Assembly: GCA_949499045.1 (NCBI GenBank)
Contig: CATEEE010000143.1
Span: forward strand, 1-5,217
Length of the DNA stretch: 5,217 nt
Direction of reading: 5' to 3'
Source: Marinobacterium sp. xm-d-530
GTDB taxonomy: Bacteria; Pseudomonadota; Gammaproteobacteria; Pseudomonadales; Balneatricaceae
The notes under the pieces were generated by a model. That model made no database searches. It was not told where the DNA came from and was given only the letters and a program-made list of their open reading frames with translations. How positions within the stretch are numbered: the stretch's first letter is position 1; the number at the start of each line of letters is the position of its first letter. The translations under genes were made by a program, and so were the position numbers. Shown in pieces: positions 1-5,217 of this stretch.

Positions 1-300
1 CAACAGCGTCTCTGTATTGCTCGCGCTATTGCAGTAAGCCCAGAAGTGATCCTTATGGATGAGCCCTGTTCAGCACTTGACCCAATTGCAACAGCAAAGG
101 TTGAAGAGTTGATCGAGGAGCTTAAGAGCCAGTACACCATCGTTATAGTCACGCACTCGATGCAACAGGCAGCGCGTGTCTCTGATCGTACAGCCTACTT
201 CCACTTAGGTGATCTGATTGAGGTTGGCAATACTGAGCAGATCTTTACCAACCCTTCACACCAGCTAACTCAGGACTACATTACTGGCCGTTTTGGTTAG
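1..300 (+). CDS. pstB: Phosphate ABC transporter ATP-binding protein PstB, C-terminal part (5' end outside window)
   Basis: This is the cytoplasmic ATPase subunit of the high-affinity phosphate importer PstSCAB, which couples ATP hydrolysis to phosphate uptake through PstC and PstA. The 99 residues seen begin with the last two glutamines of the ABC signature region (QQRLCIARA). They continue with Walker B and D-loop (VILMDEPCSALDP, about residues 17-29 of the fragment) and the H-loop histidine in VIVTHSMQQA, and end in DYITGRFG, very close to the DYITGRYG ending of E. coli PstB. Walker A and the Q-loop must lie upstream of the window; the full protein should be about 250-260 residues. PstB normally sits directly before phoU, but here the next gene is the convergent ppx. 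The TAG stop (298-300) shares bases with the ppx stop. Identification is firm; only the missing 5' part is unknown. Confidence 0.97.
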   Translation, partial: QQRLCIARAIAVSPEVILMDEPCSALDPIATAKVEELIEELKSQYTIVIVTHSMQQAARVSDRTAYFHLGDLIEVGNTEQIFTNPSHQLTQDYITGRFG

Positions 301-1808
301 AGCAAAAATTCAATACGCATATTGATGCCGTACTGTTTACAGAAGGACTCTTCCCGCTCCAAATCCGCAATCAGGAGTGGGTATTCCTCACTAACCTCTG
401 CATCCAATGAGAGGGTGAGTCGTTCGCCGTCGAAGTCTATTTTGGGTACTTCAGGATACTCGCTGCTCCGACTTAAATGCCAGATAACAGAGAGGCGCAA
501 AATCAGAATTAAAGCGATGGCATGTTTTTTGGATAGCATGCCAAGGTTGGTCACTAGGGACTTTTTAATCTTTTTACGATGCAATCGAACCATTAGCGCT
601 ACCAGCTTTTGCTGATCGAAACTAAAACCGGCTAGATTTGAGTGCTCTAAGATGTACGCTGAATGCTTCTGTAAACCACTTGAATTTAGGTTTAATCCTA
701 CTTCATGCGTCAGTGCCGCGTATTGCAAATAACGGCGAGTAAAGACAGGAAGACGTAACTCAGATGCTAACTGGCGCCAGAGTTTTATTGCTGTATCACT
801 GACGCGTTCAGCATGCTTGGCATCAACATGGTAACGTGCCATCAATGAGCGAATCGCACGCGTTCTAGTATCCTGCTGATCACCCGATGATGCCGTAAAC
901 TCCCCCAGCAAACCTTCTCGTAAAGCACCAGAGGAAAACTTGGCCTGCTCAATCTCGAGGCTAGAGAAAACGGCATCTAAAATCGCTAAACCACCAGCGA
1001 AAATCTGCAATCGTTGCTCACTAATTCCTTTTACAACTTTACTGGATAGCTCATTTTTGACGACTAATTTACGCAAGGCTTTTATCGATTTAGCGGAAAT
1101 CTCTTTCGAGTCATAGCCCAGGTTTTCGCTGGCCACCGCTATCGCTTGTGCAGTACCAGAAGTACACCTCACTTGGTTCCAACCGATGGATGAAAAGAGT
1201 GCTGAAAAGCGTTCCAGTTGCTGCTGGGCATAGAGTTTAGCTTTTTTATAAGAAGCCTTATCAACGCCTTTGCTAAAAAAGGCTTCAGTAAAACTCACAG
1301 AGCCCATAGTGTGAGATCGCCCTAACTCCAGACTGTTCTCACGTCCAAGTGCTACCTCAGTGGATCCACCACCAATATCAATGACCAAGGTGTTACCCGC
1401 TAAGTGCTCTGAACTTGAAACACCCAAATGAACCAGACGAGCCTCTTCTTGACCACTGATAATCTCGATAGGGTATGGAAAAACTTGTCTAGCAGAGGCA
1501 AGAAATTCACTCCGATTCTTAGCTATACGCAAGGTGTGGGTACCGACCACACGAACAGTGCAGTTAGGAAATGGGGTTAGTTGTTCAGCAAATGTCTTGA
1601 GTACTGAAACTCCTCGTTCAATAGCTTCTTCAGAGAGATTATTTTTTGCATCTAAGCCCTCCGCTAGACGAACACGCTCTTTGTGTTTAAACAGCGGCTG
1701 CACATCATCGTGAAGTTGACGCACGACCAGCATGTGAAAACTGTTAGAACCTAGATCAATTGCCGCAAAGTGTCGCGGTTCTGACTCGGAGTTATGCTTG
1801 TCGTTCAC
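297..1808 (-). CDS. ppx: Exopolyphosphatase (Ppx/GppA family)
   Basis: PPX removes terminal phosphates one at a time from polyphosphate chains; in enterics the related activity on pppGpp belongs to GppA. The 503 residues match E. coli PPX in length (513). The actin-like ASKHA fold is visible: phosphate-1 loop AAIDLGSNSFHM (15-26), SGQEEARLVHLGV (118-130) with E121/E122 at the catalytic-glutamate position, and phosphate-2 loop LVIDIGGGSTEVALG (141-155) with D144 and E151. The C-terminal half holds the HD-like domain (ALTHEVGLN around 365-373, HSAYILEHS 382-390, RLHRKKIKK 408-416). Its long similarity to PPX here favours PPX over GppA. The start is GTG at 1808-1806, overlapping the 3' end of ppk by 17 bases, with GGAG 7 bases upstream; no other start precedes the AAIDLGSN motif. 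It is most likely cotranscribed with, and translationally coupled to, ppk. Its TAA stop overlaps the pstB stop on the opposite strand. Confidence 0.95.
   Translation of the reverse strand: MNDKHNSESEPRHFAAIDLGSNSFHMLVVRQLHDDVQPLFKHKERVRLAEGLDAKNNLSEEAIERGVSVLKTFAEQLTPFPNCTVRVVGTHTLRIAKNRSEFLASARQVFPYPIEIISGQEEARLVHLGVSSSEHLAGNTLVIDIGGGSTEVALGRENSLELGRSHTMGSVSFTEAFFSKGVDKASYKKAKLYAQQQLERFSALFSSIGWNQVRCTSGTAQAIAVASENLGYDSKEISAKSIKALRKLVVKNELSSKVVKGISEQRLQIFAGGLAILDAVFSSLEIEQAKFSSGALREGLLGEFTASSGDQQDTRTRAIRSLMARYHVDAKHAERVSDTAIKLWRQLASELRLPVFTRRYLQYAALTHEVGLNLNSSGLQKHSAYILEHSNLAGFSFDQQKLVALMVRLHRKKIKKSLVTNLGMLSKKHAIALILILRLSVIWHLSRSSEYPEVPKIDFDGERLTLSLDAEVSEEYPLLIADLEREESFCKQYGINMRIEFLL
304..324 (-). 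terminator. Possible weak intrinsic terminator at the 3' end of ppx
   Basis: Read on the minus strand, CAATA-tgcg-TATTG can form a 5-bp hairpin with a 4-base loop, followed directly by AATTTTTG. It lies entirely inside the last codons of ppx (the residues around NMRIEFLL). The stem has only one G-C pair, so it may be too weak to terminate, but no better terminator for ppk-ppx is visible before the overlapping end of pstB. Low-confidence call. Confidence 0.25.
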
Positions 1809-3861
1809 GCGAGCGCTCCAGCTGTTTTAAGTAATCGTAAATCGCCATCTGTGAGCGTATTTTCTTCCGATTGCCACGAGTTAAGTATTGATTGCTCTGT
1901 TCGGGATCTAAGGCTCTAGCCTTAGTGTTGTCTCGCCATTGCAGGTCGAGCTGATCCTTGATGAGCTTACGAACATTCTTATCCAGTATTGGGCAGCCGA
2001 CTTCAATTCGGTGATCTATGTTGCGGGTCATCCAGTCTGCGGAGGTTAAAAACATCTTTCGTTTACCACCAGCATAAAAGAGAGACACACGAGCATGCTC
2101 AAGATATCGATCCACAATACTGATGATTTTAATATTGTCACTAACACCTGGTATACCGGCTAAAATGTTACACATCCCCCGAACAATTAGCCGTATTTTG
2201 ACTCCCGCTTGGCTCGCTTCATAGAGCTTGTTTGAGAGCCCTTCGTCAACCAGGTTATTCACTTTCAAGAAGATCTCCGCACGATTGCCATTGCGTGCAG
2301 CATTAATCTCATCATCAATCAATTGATTGATTGGGTCACGACTGTAATTTGGACTAACCTGAAGATATTTAAACTTGAAATTTTTGTAAGGATTTATAAT
2401 AAAATCAAAGACTTTATCGAGTTCTTCTGTAATCTCAGGTCGTTTAGTAAAGAGACCAAAATCGGTGTAAATTCGGGCGGTTTTCTCGTTCAAGTTACCG
2501 GTACTGATGTAACCATAAGCAACGTCTTCACCCTCCTCTTCTCGGACGACGTGAATAATTTTTGCATGGCACTTAAGTGAAGCAACACCAAACTCAACAA
2601 CGACACCTGCCTCAGTAAGATCACGAGCCCACTCAATATTCGCCTCTTCATCGAATCGTGCACTGAGTTCGACTATCACAATCACTTTTTTACCGTTCTT
2701 AACGGCCTCGATCAGTGATTTAAGAATCTGGCTGTTGTTCGCTACTCGGTAGACTGTTACCTGTATCTGCTTAACTGCGGGATCAAACGATGCTGCACGC
2801 ACAAAATCTGTAAGATAACGGAATTTATAATAAGGGTAATGGAGCAGTATGTCCTCTTTGGTAATCGCTTCAAACACATTTGAAGCATTATCAAATTGAG
2901 AACTATTAAGAGCTGACAGCTTATCGTTCTCTAAGTAACGTGGCCCAACATTGGGGAAACTAATAAAGTCTTTAAAATTTCGATAACGTCCGCTCGCTGT
3001 GGTTTCCGCATCGGGTTGAAGCCCTAAATTCTCACACATGAAGTCAAACATGTAATCAGGCATCATTTCGTCATAGACCAGTCGCACAGGCCTATTCGTA
3101 TCACGCTGTTTAATACCTTGAGACATTTTCTCTAATAAGGATAACTCAACATCTCGCTCTAAGTCATAATCCGCATCGCGAGTCACTTTGACGGCAAACA
3201 TTTCGGCAATGTCAAAATCGATAAAACCATCAAAAATATCGTCCACACAATAACGAATGGCGTTATCGAGCACTATGATTGGCTTTCGGCGCTGACCTTT
3301 GATTCGAGGTAGTTGGATAAATCGGTTGGTTTGATCAGAGGGTATTTCAAGAAGTGCATACTGAACTGAAGTTCCTTTTTTTAGGGAACACATCAGGTAG
3401 GCATCTTCGTCATTCATGACGCTAGCAAGCTTGGTCTGTTCGTTCACCAAAATCGGTGTGATGTGGTGAAGAACTTCATCGCGGAAGTATTTTCTTAACC
3501 AGCCACCCTCTTTCTCATTCAGCTGATCATTATTTATAAGAAAGATATTTCGACGGGCTAAACCTTTGATGACATCGAGGTGGATATCATTAAAACGTTC
3601 GGCAAGTGTTTGAACTTTTTCGTTAACAAGATGCAGCAAGTTTTCGGCAGACATCCCTTTAGGTTCGACCTTACCTGACTGCTCTAGACGGAGACGACGG
3701 TGCAAATCTGCAACACGAACTCTGAAGAACTCATCTAAATTGCTGGAATAAATACCTAAAAAACGGACACGCTCGATAATGGGTACGTTTACATCTGCAG
3801 CTTCCTGCAGAACGCGCTCATTAAACGACAACCAACTTAACTCTTTTTCTATTAACTGCAT
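1792..3861 (-). CDS. ppk: Polyphosphate kinase 1 (PPK1)
   Basis: PPK1 reversibly transfers the gamma phosphate of ATP to a growing polyphosphate chain through a phosphohistidine intermediate, usually at the inner membrane. At 689 residues it is the size of E. coli PPK (688). The N domain opens with IEKELSWLSFNERVLQEAAD (4-23) and FLGIYSSNLDEFFRVRV (34-50). The two phospholipase-D-like catalytic domains follow: YRVA with R372, ARFDEEAN with R402, LKCHAK with H432 (the phosphorylated His, E. coli H435), STGNLNEKTARIYTDF with Y465, RGMC with R561, and YLEHARV with H589 (E. coli H592). E. coli H454 aligns with Y451, a notable difference. The C terminus (RGNRKKIRSQMAIYDYLKQLE) is followed by a short basic tail, RSRERQA, whose codons overlap ppx. 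The ATG at 3861 is the only usable start: an in-frame stop lies eight codons upstream. It is divergent from phoU and heads the ppk-ppx operon. Confidence 0.97.
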   Translation of the reverse strand: MQLIEKELSWLSFNERVLQEAADVNVPIIERVRFLGIYSSNLDEFFRVRVADLHRRLRLEQSGKVEPKGMSAENLLHLVNEKVQTLAERFNDIHLDVIKGLARRNIFLINNDQLNEKEGGWLRKYFRDEVLHHITPILVNEQTKLASVMNDEDAYLMCSLKKGTSVQYALLEIPSDQTNRFIQLPRIKGQRRKPIIVLDNAIRYCVDDIFDGFIDFDIAEMFAVKVTRDADYDLERDVELSLLEKMSQGIKQRDTNRPVRLVYDEMMPDYMFDFMCENLGLQPDAETTASGRYRNFKDFISFPNVGPRYLENDKLSALNSSQFDNASNVFEAITKEDILLHYPYYKFRYLTDFVRAASFDPAVKQIQVTVYRVANNSQILKSLIEAVKNGKKVIVIVELSARFDEEANIEWARDLTEAGVVVEFGVASLKCHAKIIHVVREEEGEDVAYGYISTGNLNEKTARIYTDFGLFTKRPEITEELDKVFDFIINPYKNFKFKYLQVSPNYSRDPINQLIDDEINAARNGNRAEIFLKVNNLVDEGLSNKLYEASQAGVKIRLIVRGMCNILAGIPGVSDNIKIISIVDRYLEHARVSLFYAGGKRKMFLTSADWMTRNIDHRIEVGCPILDKNVRKLIKDQLDLQWRDNTKARALDPEQSNQYLTRGNRKKIRSQMAIYDYLKQLERSRERQA
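1816..1819 (-). promoter_or_regulatory. Ribosome binding site of ppx (inside the ppk 3' end)
   Basis: On the minus strand GGAG lies 7 bases before the GTG codon of ppx, within the last codons of ppk. It supports the GTG start at 1808 and implies that ribosomes finishing ppk pass over and terminate just downstream of the ppx start, the usual layout for translational coupling. Confidence 0.7.
2314..2331. repeat. 18-bp perfect palindrome within ppk
   Basis: The 18 bases ATCAATCAATTGATTGAT read identically on both strands. They encode part of the INQLIDDE segment of PPK (codons for I-N-Q-L-I-D, residues 511-516) and contain no T tract next to them. The repeat may be a by-product of the codons used; no function can be assigned. 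Confidence 0.6.
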
Positions 3862-3872
3862 TGCGTGTCCAT
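3852..3872 (-). other. Six-codon out-of-frame upstream ORF overlapping the ppk start
   Basis: On the minus strand an ATG at 3872-3870 opens a six-codon frame (M-D-T-Q-C-S) closed by TAA at 3854-3852, five codons' length into the ppk start region but in another frame. The best Shine-Dalgarno sequence of this leader, GAGGT at 3884-3880, leaves 8 bases between GAGG and this ATG. It is 19 bases from the ppk ATG, too far for direct use. Termination occurs a few bases beyond the ppk ATG, so reinitiation on ppk is possible. Whether the mini-ORF is translated is not known. Confidence 0.35.
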
Positions 3873-3879
3873 TGGGCTT

Positions 3880-3884
3880 ACCTC
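3880..3884 (-). promoter_or_regulatory. Shine-Dalgarno sequence in the ppk leader
   Basis: GAGGT on the minus strand is the strongest anti-16S match upstream of ppk. Its spacing suits the out-of-frame ATG at 3872 rather than the ppk ATG at 3861. A much weaker GGA lies 6 bases before the ppk ATG and could serve directly. Confidence 0.45.
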
Positions 3885-3886
3885 AA

Positions 3887-3900
3887 CAGCTTAAAAGCTG
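3887..3900 (-). repeat. Inverted repeat in the ppk leader
   Basis: CAGCTT and AAGCTG flank two bases, forming a perfect 14-bp dyad. In the ppk mRNA this would be a 5-bp stem with a four-base U-rich loop ending two bases before the TGAGGT segment, so it could affect ribosome access. It may equally be a protein-binding site or chance. It is not followed by a T tract, so a terminator is unlikely. Confidence 0.4.
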
Positions 3901-3912
3901 ATTTATTTGATA

Positions 3913-3918
3913 ATCATA
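3913..3918 (-). promoter_or_regulatory. Possible -10 element for the ppk-ppx operon
   Basis: TATGAT on the minus strand matches five of six bases of the sigma-70 -10 consensus and would give a leader of about 45 bases. No good -35 hexamer is found at 16-18 bases upstream, so if real the promoter is probably weak or activator-dependent. Tentative. Confidence 0.3.
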
Positions 3919-3972
3919 AGTTGTATCGCAAAGTAAGCCTACCCTTTAGAGAGATATTTTCCTTTAACAAAA

Positions 3973-4005
3973 TCGACATGAAACTGTCACAAATATCTAA
4001 CATTT
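3973..4005 (+). promoter_or_regulatory. Pho box (PhoB binding site), three 11-bp units, upstream of phoU
   Basis: The 11-base units start at 3973, 3984 and 3995: TCGACAT-gaaa, CTGTCAC-aaat and ATCTAAC-attt. Against the E. coli Pho-box heptamer CTGTCAT (C or T accepted at the last base), the middle unit matches fully and the outer two match about four of seven. All have the A/T-rich four-base spacer and helical phasing typical of PhoB sites. It points towards phoU and sits where a PhoB-dependent -35 region should be. The same region could also affect divergent ppk. It fits induction of phoU under phosphate limitation; a search with a proper matrix would be needed to confirm it. Confidence 0.6.
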
Positions 4006-4011
4006 GTTTGA

Positions 4012-4017
4012 AATACT
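4012..4017 (+). promoter_or_regulatory. Likely -10 element of the phoU promoter
   Basis: AATACT shares four of six bases with TATAAT. It begins 10 bases after the end of the 18-bp Pho box formed by the second and third repeat heptamers (3984-4001), the spacing seen in PhoB-activated promoters where the box replaces the -35. Transcription would start near 4024, giving a leader of about 35 bases. Confidence 0.4.
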
Positions 4018-4047
4018 AGACGGTAATTCAAACTCAATGACCTTAAA

Positions 4048-4052
4048 GAGGG
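4048..4052 (+). promoter_or_regulatory. Ribosome binding site of phoU
   Basis: GAGGG ends 6 bases before the ATG at 4059, a strong and well-spaced Shine-Dalgarno sequence that fixes the start of phoU. Confidence 0.75.
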
Positions 4053-4058
4053 CTTGTA

Positions 4059-4778
4059 ATGCGTGACAGTGGCGAAATCTATTCGCAACATACATCAAAT
4101 AAGTTTAACGAAGAGCTTGAGAAGCTTCGTACCGACTTTTTAGAGATGGGAAGAACCGTTAAGCAGCAAGTCACTGACTCTCTGCAAGCACTACTCAATC
4201 AAGATATCTCTCTAGCGGAATCGACAAGGGAACTTGACCGAGAGACCAATCGTTTCGAAAATCAAATTGATAAAGATTGTGAACAGATAATAGCTCTTCG
4301 CCAACCAGCAGCCGTTGATTTACGGCTTGTTCTGTCGATCAACCGTGCCATTGTTGATCTGGAGCGTATTGGCGATGAAGCTTCTCGTGTTGCTAAACAA
4401 GCAATCGATCTGTCAAACAGTGAATCAAGCAACAAAAGCCTCCATGAGGTCAGCCACATTGGTGAACTTGTCACAGAAATGCTCAGTTCAGTTCTAATTG
4501 CTTTTGAAAATCGTGATATCGAAATGGCGTACAAAGTGGTCAAGAGTGATAAAAATGTTGATCGTGAGTATCAGTCGACTATGCGCGCATTAATCACGTT
4601 TATGATGGAAGATTCACGTTCCATCAGCAGTGTTCTAAATATCATTTGGATACTTCGCGCACTAGAACGAATCGGTGATCATGCCTGCAACTTGGCTGAG
4701 CAAGTCATCTACCAAGTCAGCGGAACTGATGTTCGGCATATGAAGACTAAAGAGATCAAAAAGATCGTTCGCGAGTAA
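4059..4778 (+). CDS. phoU: Phosphate signalling regulator PhoU
   Basis: PhoU is a cytoplasmic, all-helical protein that binds metal and links the Pst transporter to the PhoR sensor kinase, keeping the Pho regulon off when phosphate is plentiful. At 239 residues it is the usual size (E. coli 241). Two repeated PhoU three-helix domains are visible, each with its hallmark acidic motif: DLERIGDEASRVAKQA (100-115) in the first and ALERIGDHACNLAEQ (201-215) in the second. The N-terminal helix FNEELEKLRTDFLEMG (16-31) is also typical. Both E-xxx-D pairs are intact. The gene is normally last in the pst operon directly after pstB; here it is separated from pstB by the inverted ppk-ppx pair and carries its own apparent PhoB-type promoter. 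A strong ribosome site precedes the ATG, and a terminator 20 bases after the stop makes it look monocistronic. Confidence 0.97.
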   Translation: MRDSGEIYSQHTSNKFNEELEKLRTDFLEMGRTVKQQVTDSLQALLNQDISLAESTRELDRETNRFENQIDKDCEQIIALRQPAAVDLRLVLSINRAIVDLERIGDEASRVAKQAIDLSNSESSNKSLHEVSHIGELVTEMLSSVLIAFENRDIEMAYKVVKSDKNVDREYQSTMRALITFMMEDSRSISSVLNIIWILRALERIGDHACNLAEQVIYQVSGTDVRHMKTKEIKKIVRE

Positions 4779-4797
4779 TCTTCAAGTCATTCGAAAT

Positions 4798-4826
4798 AAG
4801 CCACTCTAGAGTGGCTTTGTTGTTTT
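4798..4826 (+). terminator. Rho-independent terminator after phoU
   Basis: A perfect 20-bp palindrome (4798-4817) forms an 8-bp stem AAGCCACT/AGTGGCTT with a CTAG loop, followed by TGTTGTTTT. It starts 20 bases after the phoU stop. The opposite strand has only ATTT after the stem, so it acts mainly on plus-strand transcripts. It separates phoU from ubiA. Confidence 0.9.
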
Positions 4827-4879
4827 AGCAACGCCCGCACTTCATACTATCGACAACATTTAAGTTAATAGAGTCGAAT

Positions 4880-5217
4880 GTGATTACAGCAGATAAACTC
4901 CATGCTGCGTGGCAGCTTATGCGGGCTGACAAACCCATTGGCACCTACCTCCTATTGTGGCCAACTCTCTGGGCTCTTTGGATAGCAGCTGGAGGCTTAC
5001 CGAGCTGGGATCTGCTGTTTATCTTCACCTTTGGGGTGTGGGTTACTCGTTCGGCTGGATGTGTCATCAACGACTTTGCAGACCGTAAAGTGGATGGGCA
5101 TGTAAAGCGTACCTCAGAGCGCCCACTCCCAACCGGGCGCATCTCCAGCAAAGAAGCGATTGGCTTGTTCATCGTGTTAATGCTGATCGCGTTTATCCTT
5201 GTGCTATTTACTAACCA
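4880..5217 (+). CDS. ubiA: 4-hydroxybenzoate polyprenyltransferase UbiA, N-terminal part (3' end outside window)
   Basis: UbiA is the inner-membrane enzyme that attaches the polyprenyl tail to 4-hydroxybenzoate in ubiquinone synthesis. The 112 residues present match the family's N terminus: QLMRADKPIGTYLLLWPTLW (12-31), a first membrane segment, then SAGCVINDFADRKVDGHVKR (58-77) containing the first Asp-rich motif N64-D65-xx-D68-xxx-D72 that binds Mg-diphosphate, and the conserved RPLPTGRIS. A further membrane segment begins at about 94. E. coli UbiA is 290 residues, so about 60% is missing. The start is GTG at 4880, with AGAG 6 bases upstream: a stop lies in frame at 4826-4828 with no other start between, and the internal ATG at 4919 would cut off conserved sequence just before MRADKP. 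In E. coli ubiC precedes ubiA; it is not here. No convincing promoter is seen between the terminator and the start. Confidence 0.96.
   Translation, partial: MITADKLHAAWQLMRADKPIGTYLLLWPTLWALWIAAGGLPSWDLLFIFTFGVWVTRSAGCVINDFADRKVDGHVKRTSERPLPTGRISSKEAIGLFIVLMLIAFILVLFTN

Noticed and set aside
322..615. Plus-strand open frame of 97 codons
   Set aside because: It lies antisense within ppx, has no recognisable motif or ribosome site, and ppx is well supported on the other strand.
2323..2580. Plus-strand open frame of 85 codons
   Set aside because: It is antisense to the conserved catalytic part of ppk and shows no protein-like motif.
3908..3922. Fur-box-like TGATAAT followed by ATAAGTT near the tentative ppk -10
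   Set aside because: Only the left half matches the Fur 7-1-7 pattern; the right half matches three of seven, which is not enough to call a site.
3901..3985. Pho box oriented towards ppk on the minus strand
   Set aside because: On the minus strand the best stretch matches only one half-unit (ATGTCGA) with no second heptamer, so direct PhoB control of ppk is not supported by its own box.
4262..4543. Minus-strand open frame of 93 codons and plus-strand frame of 60 codons (4315-4497)
   Set aside because: Both are shadows in other frames of phoU, whose two domains are clearly coded in the main frame.
4827..4879. Possible ubiA promoter (TACTAT at 4845-4850, TCGACA at 4850-4855)
   Set aside because: The -10-like hexamer has no -35 at proper spacing, and the -35-like hexamer has no -10 at 16-18 bases, so no promoter is called.
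4945..5172. Minus-strand open frame of 75 codons
   Set aside because: It is antisense to ubiA, which has clear family motifs in this stretch.

Overview
The window looks like chromosomal DNA from a gammaproteobacterium of moderate GC content (mid-40s by eye, not computed). The basis is the close resemblance of all five proteins to what I recall of their E. coli counterparts, the E. coli-sized PPX, PPK1 and PhoU (503, 689 and 239 residues), and a proteobacterial ubiquinone-type UbiA. I cannot name the genus. A marine lineage of the Oceanospirillales or Alteromonadales kind would fit, but this is a guess.

Layout: the 3' third of pstB (1-300, +) enters from the left and meets ppx (297-1808, -) tail to tail, the two stop codons sharing bases. 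ppx is the downstream member of a tight ppk-ppx operon on the minus strand: ppk is at 1792-3861, the genes overlap by 17 bases, and ppx starts with GTG. A 197-base divergent regulatory region (3862-4058) separates ppk from phoU (4059-4778, +). phoU ends at a strong intrinsic terminator (4798-4826). After a short leader, ubiA starts with GTG at 4880 and runs off the right edge.

How the genes work together: PstB is the ATPase of the high-affinity phosphate importer, and PhoU links importer state to PhoR/PhoB signalling. PPK1 makes polyphosphate from ATP and PPX degrades it. Phosphate uptake, phosphate signalling and phosphate storage are therefore clustered. The usual pstB-phoU adjacency is broken here by the inverted ppk-ppx pair, and phoU appears to have its own PhoB-type promoter: 11-bp-phased repeats at 3973-4005 with a -10-like hexamer 10 bases after the second box. 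ubiA (ubiquinone synthesis) looks functionally unrelated and is insulated by the terminator.

I see no mobile element, CRISPR array, RNA gene or undescribed multigene system. The points worth a second look are subtle: a Tyr in PPK1 at the place of E. coli His454, a ppk start whose good Shine-Dalgarno sequence fits an overlapping out-of-frame six-codon ORF, the three-unit Pho box with an embedded dyad, and the overlapping convergent stops of pstB and ppx.
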